In this document: piece by piece, positions 34,789 to 46,478 of the stretch
Position numbering within the stretch: the first letter of the stretch is position 1
Layout: each line of letters opens with the position of its first letter
Assembly (NCBI GenBank): GCA_964247055.1
Contig: OZ176057.1
Span: forward strand, 3,534,001-3,598,000
Source of the DNA: Paragordius varius
Taxonomy: Eukaryota; Nematomorpha
Direction of reading: 5' to 3'
Length of the DNA: 64,000 nucleotides
The notes under the pieces: generated by a model
Told to the model about the DNA's origin: nothing
The model's database searches: none
What the model saw: only the letters and a program-made list of their open reading frames with translations
Position numbers and translations under genes: made by a program

Positions 34789-37543
34789 ATGGATCATATG
34801 CTTAAAAAAATACTTATTTTTTTACTCTTTCTCCATGTAAAAGGTCAAAATTCTAATTATCAAATCTTTATTACATATCCTTTGCATGAATCTAATCCTA
34901 TGTTTGTGTTTCAAGGAAGTTTAAAATTTGTGTTAGTGTTAGAACGGATTGATGCCAAACATAAGGTATCATAAGTTTATATATAACATCTTTTGGCCTC
35001 AAACCTTTAAATTTTAATCTATTTTGACTTGTACTTTTTTTAGGCTGAATTAATCACATTTCATTTACCACAAAATATTGATAATTCCCTACATTCAGAC
35101 TGTAACGACACCGTTTGCTCGATAATTGGGAGTTTTCGCATTGATTCACAAAATTTACATTTTCCAAGTTTTTATTTAAATTATATATCAATTCTACATG
35201 GTTAATTTAATATAACAATTCTTACCACTTTTTATTTTAGGCAAAAATGCCGCAAACCTGAGTCAAGATTTGAAAGCTATTGAATGTTTAATAAATTGGG
35301 AAAATCATTTTGAGAAGGCTCAAAAGAATGAAAATCTCAGGCTGAAATGCGATTATATACCTTTAGGTATAAATAATAATTTATGATCTACTATAAACTT
35401 TATAAGTTTTCTTTTGCTCTTTTCAATTTTTATTAACGGAGGTTATTTATTTAATATTTTTGTAAAAAAATTTATTAATTTTATTTCAAAATTTTTATGG
35501 TATGAAATTGTAATTTTTATGTTACCAACTCTTTTTTTTTGTTTTGCATTAATTTAAAAATTAAATATAATATAAATTATATTAGAGATTTAATTTTACA
35601 ACGGTAAATTTTCGCATGTTAAACTGTGTGGAAATAACTTAAATAGTTATGCTCAGGAATGGATTTAATATTTTCGGAATTTAGTTAGCGGATACCATTA
35701 AGGTTATAACTATAGAATGCGATTTCGAAATATGTTTTAAAGTTTATATAAATGGTCAAACATATATATATTTTAAAAGTTAATAAATTGTAAATTAGTT
35801 TTTTTTGTGAAAAAATGTAAAATTTTTAGCCATCTCATGTAAAAATTGCAAAATTGGATATGTATTATATATATATATATATGTACCATTTTGATATGTG
35901 AATACCCCAAGTCAAATAGTTGTGTCTTGCTAACAAGCACGAAATTAGTCTACTGACGAAAGAGTTTCACATATCACATTATTTTCAGTTTTTATTATAT
36001 AATATTTTTTTTTGTTTTTCCTTTTTCATAATTATTTTTCACGGAACAAACAAACAATAACAATACCGCATTAAACGAGTAAGTTGTTTTGCTACCTTAT
36101 CTAACTTAGTTAGGGTTAGGGTTAAATAATCAATTCAAACGCTTTTTATATGTGAGATAATCTGTAAAAATATATAGCCTAAGGTTTTAAGTTTTTAAGG
36201 CTAATATATATTATCGTATTTCTATGATTTGTTGGATAGAAAACTCTACTAAACGCTATCGAAACATTGATGCAACTGTCAGTGTAAATACCCAAAATGG
36301 CAACTTACTAATTAAGAATCAGAATTACGCGGTAAAAAATGTATCTTTTGGTTGCGCAAAAGACAACCTTGAATTACAGTAAAGATTCATATTATTGTTA
36401 TTATAAGGACAAAACGTAAAAATTAAAAGATATATAATTTTTTTACGTAGATAACACAGCCATACTTTCTTGGACCCTCTATTTTATTTTTAATTACAAA
36501 TGCTTAATATCTATACTTTTTTTGCACAACCCCAAACGATTATTTACATGTGATAAACAATTAAGGTTAAATTGAAAGGCATGGTTGTCATTTTATCCAA
36601 AAAATTTATGTTTTGCCTTTATAAATTTATTTTTCTTTCTTTGTTAAGTCTATGGCCTCCTTTTGGAATTTTAACACTAGAAGCTCCTTTCCGTTTACAA
36701 ATTCTTTGGGCAAACTTGCACATAAAGTACGTTATTTGCAACTCATTTTTTTGTTCATTTGTATATATAATAATCTTTACATATTAATATTAAGGGATTT
36801 AGGCATTATAAAATTGTGTAATTTATTTCTCATAAGCCAATATTATGTCTCCTTACTGTAAAAATTTACTTTATTCCATTTTATCTCATTATAACTTTAA
36901 ATTTAACAGAGTTTTAAATTAAATAATGATATTTTCTCTCCATTATTAACTATAAAATTTAACTGCTGCATAAAACAGTATAACATTATAAGAAGTGAAA
37001 TTCAAAAATTACATATAAATTTACAACGTATTAAATTTTAATGTTGGAGTTTAGTTTAGTTTAAGATCTAACTTTTAATTGTTTAAATAAAGATTAGATT
37101 TGGGGTGAATATTTTATAAAAAATATATATGGGCTTATATAATATATAGTGAACACAACATAATGAATCATTTAAAACTTTTTAGTTTTTATTCATAAGA
37201 ACAAATTTTTCTTAATAGAGCCATTTCTTTGTCAGAAAATTCAACAACCACACAGAACAATGGAACTAATTTTACTTTAGATAATTATCATTGGGGACCA
37301 CGTAAGTTATTTGACAAAGAAAAAATATTATATGAATAGCTTATTTTCAAAAAATTTAATTTACAAATAAATTAAAATATCCACATTCTTTCAGTATTGT
37401 TTTATAAAAATAACCCATATATATATGGAATTGCAATGACATTTATTACTGATTTTCTAAAAAGCAGTTTAAAATTTTATTTTTCTTTATGTATACGGGT
37501 TTGAGTTTTTTAAATGTAATTTATAATTATAAAATCATTTTCT

Positions 37544-37598
<55 letters not shown>

Positions 37599-40500
37599 AT
37601 AATATCACTCAGAATACTGTCCTATGGAAGAAAATTCAATGCGCAAAAACAGTTCTGACATTAATTTAATTATGGACCCTCAAGGTAGTAGTATATTTTT
37701 ATTTTTATATGTGCACAAAAATACATTTAAATTTTTATATCCATATCTTCTTAAATGTTATGAATAAATTTGCATTCCTCTTTGTTTGTTACAATACACT
37801 AATCCCAAATAAAATCTTGTAATTAAAATAAAATTGATTTAATTATTTTTGGTATTACAGATAACAGAAAACATAAATGTTTCTTTTTCATACCTTTAAT
37901 TAACAATGGAAAGGTATATAAAAAAATTTAACTTTTAAGTTTAAATACTCTATTTATTCATCAATTTTAAATAAATCTTTACATATTTAGCATAGCTAAT
38001 TTTTATTTTATTTTCCTTGTTAGATGACAATAAACAACTATTCCAAGTTAATCAAACTTCTACAATACAAGCAAATAGTTTATCAAATCTTTCGAATATT
38101 TATAATGATAATTATAAAAATTATGGCGAAAATATTACAAATAGTACCACTCAAAGCCCATTCACCACTATAATCCCTGTACCTGGTATATATATCTATA
38201 TTTATATGTATAGATATTATATTATAATTTATAATTTTTTCTCACAGTTGAAAATGTATTTTGTTTTGTTAATAATTTGTTTGATACATAATCCTTCAAA
38301 ATGAATTCGTTTGACTTTTGATTGTTTTTAATGGAAAATTTCTTAATGGAAAACGGTTATATCAGGCGAATGTTTTCACGAATCAAATTCAATTTAGGTG
38401 TTTACGCTTTAACCCTAAAAAGTATAAATGAGTATTTAAACTGTATATTATATTAAAATCCAAAAAGTTAATAAATAGCTCATTGGTTTAGTATAAATGG
38501 TTTTTTTGCGAGGCACGTGATTTTACCATTGAACATAGCGCTGTCTTTTACATTTTTTCCAAAAAAACAACGCAATTCACTTTTTACTTTTGACGACCCT
38601 TTTCCGATTGGGAAACAAATGATTATTTTTGCAAAATATTTTTAATTCCTTTATCATATATATATTCCTATTTAGATAATCCAATTCTACCACCTTCAAG
38701 CGTACCACCCCTCTCAACATGGGTCATTTATTACCCCTCTTCTTCGAAAAATATGACCCGTTCTCATAACATTTTGCATGATTCTTATCATCAAAATGCA
38801 ACTGATGATTTCAAACATGCATGTTTTGTGTTGGAGAGTAGTTTAGCCCTTGATATTCAATATGGAGTTATTGTACCCATTATAAATCAAAATGGGACAA
38901 ATACGAGTTATGTTGTACAAGTGAGCCTTTTTTATCAATTTAATTTGCATTCCGACTTTTTTTTACAGTACGATTAAGTAATTAACTAACCAAGTAGGTC
39001 GGTAGGTAGACATTATTCATTAATTATTGTTTGATAAGGGCAGTATATACCATTTAAAATTCAAATTTACCCTTAAACAATCCAAATTCACTCTAAAAAT
39101 AAAAATAAATTTTTGGGATATAACTACTCATTATATGAAATTTATCTTTATGGAATTTATTATTTTTTCAGTATTACATTAAATTTAAACAAAATATTTC
39201 TTTAAAAATATAAATATTAAAAAACACATAATTTATTTTAGGATGAAATGAATTGTTCGAGGGTCAATTTGAAGTGTAAATATAGCAAAGATCAGTATTA
39301 TTGAATGGCTATAAGAATTTTTCCGGTTTTTACTACTATAAGTTATAATAAAGCTTTTTACTGTATACAATATTTTTCTAGCAACATTAAATAAAAAAGT
39401 ACCAATGTAATATATATATATATATGTATATAATCAACCTTTTTTTAATTATTTTTTATCTAACTACTTTGATTTTGCGTTTTATTTACATTAAATAACC
39501 GTAAAAATTATAATATTATATAAATAAAATGTGAAAGTTATAAAGACAGACAAACCCGCCTTTTTATAAACTTTAATTTTTGATGTAACCAAAATGATTA
39601 CAGTTTATAAATGTACGATTGATTTATAACCAATTTATATGTCCATTTGTGGTGTAGTCCTTATAATATATTTTTGTTTTTGCGTTTTTTTATTTAGTAT
39701 TCAATTATGCATGAGCATATATAAAAACTGATGCATATATATATATATATATATATACCATTTACAATTCAAATTCACCCTTAAACAACACCCTTAAACA
39801 ATTCAAATTCACCCTCAAATAAAATATATGTTTTTAGATTTAAAATTACACAATATTTTTATATATTTTTAAAAAATAGAAATTTTGTTTTAAATTTAAA
39901 TAATACTGAAAAAATAATAAACTATGCCATAAAGATATATTTCTCATTAATAATGAGTTATATTATAGTTCGAAAACACATAATTTATTTTTAGGGTGAA
40001 TTTGAATTGTTCAAGGGTGAATTTGAATTGTTTAAGGGTAATTTGACCTGTAATTGGTATATATAATTGCAATTCAATTTAAAAATTTAGCATTTGTAAG
40101 AATTTTTTTAACATCCATGTTTTACCATATTTTTGGTATAAAATGATTTTCTTTTCATTCTTGCAAAAAATAATTATAAAATTTATATGTGTACTGTTTT
40201 TCTAAATACGATTATGAAACATCATAAAAAATATCATTTGCTTTTTTCGTACCGACACCAGTTATGTTCAATTATAATTAATTTATTAATTAATAACATA
40301 GTAAAAAAAAAATATTTGTCGTAAGCTATGAAAATTTGTATACTTACCCTTATGATATAACAATAAACTATAATTTATTATATTCAAGTTAAAATTACAA
40401 TTCATCTAGCGATAATTGAATGAGTTTTTTTAAAATGAATGTTCGATTATCAAACGTAAAAATAAAATTAAAATGCAAACTATAAAATTAACCTATAAAA

Positions 40501-43500
40501 CATAATATAAACATGAGAAATAAAATAAAATTAAATCAAAAAAATTATAAAAACTCATTTATTTTTTTGTAGAATAAAACGGTCCGTATAGCTGTACCCG
40601 GTTACGATCGTAATAAAACTCAACACGCCCTACCCAACGGCGTACACATTAGAGGGAAATGTAATGTTAAAGCCAACTACATATTTTCCCCTTTTCCTTT
40701 TGCTTCGCAAGAGCTTTCAATCACCTTCCCCGTCAATAATATACGTTGGCAATTGAATTTTACCATAGAAAATGTTAATCAATCAGTTCCCAGTCAAAAT
40801 TTTACCATAAAAGGTATATATATATATATAAATTTATCCTTGAACAATTCATATTTAACCTAAAAATTTATGTCTTTTCGGGCGAATATGATTATTCATC
40901 ATCAATATGTAATATATCTTTATGGCATACTTTGAAATTTGTAAGTTTTAATTTTCAAACAAAATTTAATTTTCTTAATTTATATATAGGTAATTTTTTA
41001 ATTTTAAGATACCCCTAATTTATTTTAGGGTGAATTTGAATTGTTCAGGGCTATTTGAAGTTAGGATATATATATATCATTTGCAATTCAAATTCATCCC
41101 TAAACAGTTCAAATTTACCCTCGAACAATTCAAATTCACCCTCAAATAAATTATATGTTTATAAGATGAAAATTAACTATATTTCAATATATTTTCAAAA
41201 AATTAAATTATGTTTAAAATTTAAATAATACTGAAAAATAAACTATGCCATAAAGCTATATTTCATTTTGATAATGTGTTAAATTGGTTAGAAAACACAT
41301 AATTTATTTTTAGGTTAAATTTGAAATGTTCAAGGGTGAATTTGAGAAAATGGTATATATATATATATATATATTTCAAGAAGAGTAAAGACTTTTTATG
41401 TATGTATATATAGAGAAAATCAATAGTTTTTTTTCTTAGTAAATCGAATGTTTTGGGAAATTATATATAATAAAAAAATAATTTTTGATTTTTTTAACTT
41501 GATAAATATAAAATTGAATGGTTGATGCCAATTTGCTTGCACCTTTCTATCATATTTTTCACCCTAAAAATGATACATACTTGAGACTTTATTATAAAAA
41601 GATATTAGCTTCAAAAATATGGTATATTATTCAAAATAATATTTGTTAATTTATTCCTTTATAATTTTCATCGATATTTGATTTGTGAAAACATTCGCTT
41701 TACTATATCTTATTGTCAAATTTAAATTTAATTTCTTGTTAAAAAAGACGTATAAATGTTTGGAGTATATTATATTTGCAGAAAGTTTTTAATCTTAACA
41801 CTTAAAATACTTTGTCCTTTTTTTAGAACTAACAATAGTTTATATACCATTTACATTTAAAATCTTGACCAATTAGAATTCACCCTAAAATAAATTGTGT
41901 TTAAGATTTTCCATACATTTTTTTATATGTTTTTAAAAATGAAATTTTGTTTAAAATTAAAATAATACGGGAAAATTAATAAACTATGCCATAAAGATAT
42001 ATTTCATATTAATAATAAATTATTTAACTCGAAAACTCATATTTTAGGTGAAATTGAATCGTAAATGGTATATATTTTAATGTTAGAAAATATAATTGAG
42101 TTTTACGAAAAAAAGATTATGCCGTATATAACTCATATCACCTTAACCATATCAAGTACAAAAAAATAATCTGGATAAAAATATTTTAAACTTTGATAAA
42201 AGAATATTCACACAATCACATGAATTATTGTATTAAACAATTTTTGTTTCAAATATTTTTACTTGGGTTTGAAACCGTCCATTTTTATAATTTATTTATA
42301 TATTCTGATATATAGAACCATTCTATCGATTACAATCAATGAATTTGCGTTATAATACCGAATCTTTTGACGATGCAGTGCATCCAGGTAACATTGCACT
42401 TTTTATTTTTCCTTTTATAAATTTTTAAAATGCCTCCTTATTTTTGACATACAGTAAAAAATGATATTATACGGACAAAACGTAAAAATATAAAGACAAA
42501 TATTTTTTTTGAAAAAGATAACCATAGTTTTTAAATCATGATATATTTCAATATAACTCTATCTTTTAAATGGCAAGTATGAAAAAGATATATATATATA
42601 TATATATAATTATAACACAATCTCTATATTTTACAATTGTAACAATAGCTTATATGAGAAAAAATAAGGTTTAAAAAAATATGGTTGTCTTTTAGATAAA
42701 AATATTTGTTTTATATTATTACGTTCGTTTTGTCCGTATAATTTAAACTTTTACTATATTGTATCTTATTAAAATACATATATATATATATATATATATA
42801 AATCGTTTCCCCTAAACTGACAAGTTAGTTAGTTTTTTTCAATTATATGAAACTAAACATTAAAAACCGAAGAAGTTTTTAAACACTTTACGGGGTATTT
42901 TTTTGTGATTTAGCTGAAACCTATATAAGCTTACCCGATAACACGGCCATAGTCAAGGCCAATGGACCAGTGGTAGGCAATGAATTTTTAGGGTCTCCTC
43001 ATGCAAATACTACCTTGATTTGTATTTCACACACTCGGTTAGCCCTAAATGCCAATGTTAGCTTACACGCGTACGGACTCAAATTTCACCCATTTATCCC
43101 TTACAATTATAGCGCTAATATTCCACCCAAATACATTAATGGTTCAGCTCGGGAACCGAATAGCACAACATTGGATCCACACGCCTACTTTTTTAATCAA
43201 TGTAAGTGTCTTTTCATTTCTTTCTTGATTTTCTATCTATGCTTGAAAATGAGATTTTTTGGATAAAACTAGGGTGGTCTGCTTTGTTTTTATCATTGAT
43301 AATCAGTTGGGTTTTAACCCGTAAAAATGAGGGTTTATACGTGAGATTAATGATTGAAATTTAAAAATTTTGTAAATTTTTTATCCGAATTGAAGATTTA
43401 TATCTATAACCACACAATTAATACCACAATGCAAAGTATGTAACCAATTGAAACGCTTATATTAGTGCTTATAACCTCAGGATTATAAAGCAAAAAGGAT

Positions 43501-45484
43501 TGAAATTTTAATATTATTCTCATGTTTTAGATTTTTTGCCTTAATTATATACAGTAAAACTTAAATTATACGGACAAAAAGTAAAAATATAACGATATAT
43601 ATTTTTTTCTAAAAGACATTTATAAACCTTAATCTTTCTCATATAAATTATATAATTACATTTGTATATACAATCGATTTTGTAACCAATATACATATCA
43701 TATACTTTGCAATTTAAAACAATTAACTATTAAGTTTAAAAAAGTACGGATGTTTAGAAAAACATTTGTCTTTATATTTTTAGTTTTCATCTGTATAATT
43801 TAAAATTGTACTGTAAATATTGAATTACATTAATAAAAATGTGCTTAAACTTTTAATATTAATAATTTTACAAAATTAAAACAATTAAAACCATTTTCAA
43901 ATTACACCTCTCTTATATTTAACAATATGATATCCAATTCCGATATGAAATTTTAGGGTCGTTTCATATAAGGATTATTATATATATCGCAAACATTTCA
44001 GTATAGATTTGCCGTGCCGATAGATTCTATAGTGATGTTTTTCGTTCTAAAAGCCAAAAGCCTATATATAAAAATTTGGAAAGAAAAATTATTTTATCAA
44101 AAAAAAAATAATATATCATATATTCATATATATATATATTACAATGTTTAGTATGGATTTGCCGTGCAGATAGATTTATTAGTGATGTCGTCCCTATTGC
44201 AGTTGGTTCTGCTCTGGCACTCCTAATTGTGTGCGTTTTAGTAGCTTATATACTGGGGAGACGTCGAATCTCGGCCTCAAATAGTATATGAAATAATATT
44301 TATATAAATTTAAATTTTAATAACTGACATTCTTTAACGAATGAAAAATATGGTGTTACCAGATTTTGAGAAGATTTAGTTATCAATGGATTATACAATA
44401 AAAATGATATATAGAAATTTAAAAATTTAATTAGCATATTATTTTACCATTTTAAGCGGTTTCCACATCCTTTTGATTAACCAAAATTTTAGTTTTAAAC
44501 AGTTTATTCTTAAATCTAAATTAGCTAAATATTGATTGTGAAAACCATAAAAAATCAGAATTATTATATTAGCTCCTATATTATTTTTTTCTTATTTTAC
44601 GGCGAAATCCATATTCACTTACTATTCACCAAATACTCGTTGTTAGTTACTTTATTAGTATACTATATAATTTTTATAAACTAATAAATCATTTTTACTT
44701 AAATTAATGAAAAAAAACTTTTGATAGATGGTCATTTTTTTATTGTAAGAATATTTTTTTGGCTTTAGATCAAAAATTAGATATTTTTTGTTGCCAGTAT
44801 ATGTTTATGTAAGGATATATAGAAAAATACAAATATTGAAAGCAAACAGGTTGATTATATATATATATATATATATTTATGAATCATTTAAATTTATACT
44901 GTAAACTAAACAATTGAATATGATATCGAATATTAATATGGCTTAAAATGTATATTTATTGGTTTCATTTTCTTGTTTTGTTGTTTCCGTTATAATTTTT
45001 TTATTTCAATCAAAAATATATTTTACTTTTTTAAATTTCTTTTGTATATTTTTTTAAACAAACCATATAATTAAATTAACTTGATATATTTTAATTATAA
45101 AATATAATTGATATTAAAAAACCTTCGTATTTGTAATTTTTCAAGCACTTATGAGTACGGTACAATTATTAGACTCATTGGGGGGAGTCACAGATTTATG
45201 TATATTATCACCCATGCAATATTGGTTTAAATGCAGTCATTGAAAATCTTTACCTTAATTTATCCATCCTTATAGGGAATTTTTACAGTGTATATACATA
45301 TCTGTATGCAACTATTCTCTAAATTATTTTTACTACACTAATTTTTTTAGGTTATGAAAATGCTGGTGATTTAGATGGTGGTACATCAAACTCTGGAAAT
45401 CCCAATAGCCTTTGGAAACGTTTTAAACGCGTCGTAAAGTCAGGAACATCCGAAGAGCCTGGAACTTATCAACCTATTGAATAA
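34789..45484 (+). CDS. LAMP: LAMP-family lysosome-associated membrane glycoprotein, 13 exons
   Basis: Exons: 34789-34965, 35044-35200, 35241-35366, 37221-37301, 37613-37684, 37861-37913, 38024-38185, 38676-38920, 40573-40813, 42316-42387, 42914-43201, 44152-44283, 45351-45484. Nearly all introns after the first are phase 1. The order is signal peptide (MLKKILIFLLFLHVKG, from the second Met), luminal domain 1, a Thr/Pro/Ser hinge (TTQSPFTTIIPVPG, ILPPSSVPPLSTW), and luminal domain 2 with four Cys (HACFVLE, RGKCNVKANY, TTLICISHTRLAL, WICRADRF). The diagnostic C-terminus follows (CRADRFISDVVPIAVG, then SALALLIVCVLVAYILGRRR). Many N-x-S/T sites fit a heavily glycosylated lysosomal lumen protein. 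The cytosolic tail is longer than the usual ~11 residues (about 50) and ends GTYQPIE, a GYxx-phi-like sorting signal. Exon 6 does not fit the frame with the exon 7 start used here: skipping it gives 628 aa, and using acceptor 37995 gives 655 aa. Confidence 0.9.
35367..37220 (+). other. LAMP intron 3, with a telomere-like motif
   Basis: Large intron. It holds a MITE A copy and a short 'ttagttagggttagggtt' tract at 36107-36124. A (TA)n run lies near 35865-35882. No exon recognised. Confidence 0.5.
36375..36640. mobile_element. MITE family A copy, diverged, in a LAMP intron
   Basis: 'acagtaaagattcatattat' and 'ataaggacaaaacgtaaaaa' on the left, 'ggcatggttgtcattttatc' on the right. The extreme right end is eroded. 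Confidence 0.55.
37545..37602. repeat. (TA)n microsatellite next to LAMP exon 5
   Basis: Nearly uninterrupted TA dinucleotides about ten bases before the exon 5 acceptor. Similar tracts lie near 7987, 9760, 42780, 59780, 61627 and 62370. Confidence 0.9.
37861..37913 (+). other. LAMP exon 6, likely cassette or alternatively joined exon
   Basis: 53 nt between ATTACAG and GTATAT, coding DNRKHKCFFFIPLINNGK from phase 1. Its length is not a multiple of three. It can be skipped (exon 5 and exon 7 are both phase 1) or joined to an alternative exon 7 acceptor at 37995 that adds LIFILFSLL. Confidence 0.5.
39044..39285. mobile_element. MITE family B copy, diverged, in a LAMP intron
   Basis: 'ataccatttaaaattcaaat' with 'ttacccttaaac' on the left, 'tcaatttgaagtgtaaata' on the right. 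Confidence 0.6.
39498..39700. mobile_element. MITE family A copy, badly decayed, in a LAMP intron
   Basis: 'aatgtgaaagttataaagac' resembles the family's left arm; the right end is hard to place. Confidence 0.3.
39755..40063. mobile_element. MITE family B copy in a LAMP intron
   Basis: Sits in (TA)n. 'ataccatttacaattcaaat' on the left, two inverted 'gaattgttcaagggtgaatt'-type units and 'tgtaattggtatat' on the right. Confidence 0.8.
40828..41066. mobile_element. MITE family B copy directly after LAMP exon 9
   Basis: Begins within 15-20 bases of the exon 9 donor through a (TA)n tract ('tttatccttgaacaattca'); right end 'gaattgttcagggctatttg'. Left terminus incomplete. Confidence 0.55.
41074..41356. 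mobile_element. MITE family B copy, adjacent to the previous copy
   Basis: 'atatcatttgcaattcaaat' with three left tandem units, right 'gttcaagggtgaatttgag' then 'aaatggtatat' in (TA)n. The two copies are separated by only a few bases. Confidence 0.7.
41842..42074. mobile_element. MITE family B copy, short form, in a LAMP intron
   Basis: 'tataccatttacatttaaaa' on the left and 'gaatcgtaaatggtatata' on the right, with the usual core but few subterminal units. Confidence 0.65.
42450..42760. mobile_element. MITE family A copy in a LAMP intron
   Basis: 'acagtaaaaaatgatattat' and 'acggacaaaacgtaaaaata' on the left; 'atatggttgtcttttagata' and 'tttgtccgtataatttaaac' on the right. A (TA)n expansion lies in its core. 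Confidence 0.8.
43551..43817. mobile_element. MITE family A copy in a LAMP intron
   Basis: 'acagtaaaacttaaattata' with 'cggacaaaaagtaaaaatat' on the left; 'tgtctttatatttttagttt' with 'taaaattgtactgtaa' on the right. Confidence 0.8.
44000..44046 (+). pseudogene. LAMP: Decayed duplicate of the start of LAMP exon 12
   Basis: 'gtatagatttgccgtgccga' then 'tagattctatagtgatgtt' copies the true exon start at 44151 ('gtatggatttgccgtgcaga', 'tagatttattagtgatgtc') about 150 bases upstream. It even keeps an acceptor-like TTTCAG. The frame is closed, so using it would truncate the protein before the membrane segment. Confidence 0.75.
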
Positions 45485-46478
45485 TCATACTTTTTTTCAT
45501 TTCAATATATACGGGTTTCGGGTCTTAAAATTAAATTTTTTTACAGTAAAATTTGTTTTTTTAAAGTTGATTGATTCTTTTTCAACCACACATTATATTT
45601 TCACAAACAGTTTAATATCTTAGTTTAAAGTTTTACCCTTAGTTACGATACTAAAACCTTTTATTTTTAATTATCGAATTTCTGCCTAATTACATTTTGA
45701 CCCAAACCTTGTATTTAAACCATGATGCATGTGTAAAATATTTTTATTTCTGATATAAAAAGGAGAATCTAATTACAATGTGATTTAATTTGCGTTTTTT
45801 TTTTCAATTTATCTGTACACCCCACACAATAATATAGCTATACCCACTTATTCACTACTCTATTATTTAAACACATATTTTTTCCATTTAAATCAAAAGT
45901 AGTTTATATAATTTAGTATCAATGGATATTATTTATATATATATATCAGATTTTTTAGTTTTTTAATATATTTACTAATAAATAAATAATTGAAAATCAT
46001 ATATACTACCAATGAGTCGGCTTATAAGGCGAAATTAAACAGATACTCGGGTGTTTTATCATAACATTTTGAGGTCATATAAAATCTGTGCTTCTGTTTA
46101 GACAAAAGTTATTAAGATATCTCATATTTGGTTTTAATATCAGAGTTAAGAATTGGGAGTAATAGATAACAGGTAAAATATGCAACAGAAAAGGTGAGAA
46201 GTCACAGAAAACTCGACAACCATGATGTAAAAAAAACTAAACACCTTTATATTATTTGGCTAAGCAATCAGCTATGGAAAGAATGACATCGATTTTTATA
46301 TTAATATAAACAGTAATTAAAATAACGCCATACAAAATTGAAATAGACGCAAATTATACAAAAAAAGTCTGCTAAGCTTTGATTTAAAAACATGAGAATA
46401 TCATACCATTTTGATAATGATTGACAAGTGTTAGAAATACAATTTATTTTTACATATTAAATTTTATTAAAAAATTGG
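45485..46478. other. Convergent intergenic region between LAMP and the DAN-like gene
   Basis: Presumed LAMP 3'UTR (AATAAA near 45977) facing the minus-strand DAN-like gene. A (TA)n tract lies near 45936. No other gene seen. Confidence 0.4.
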
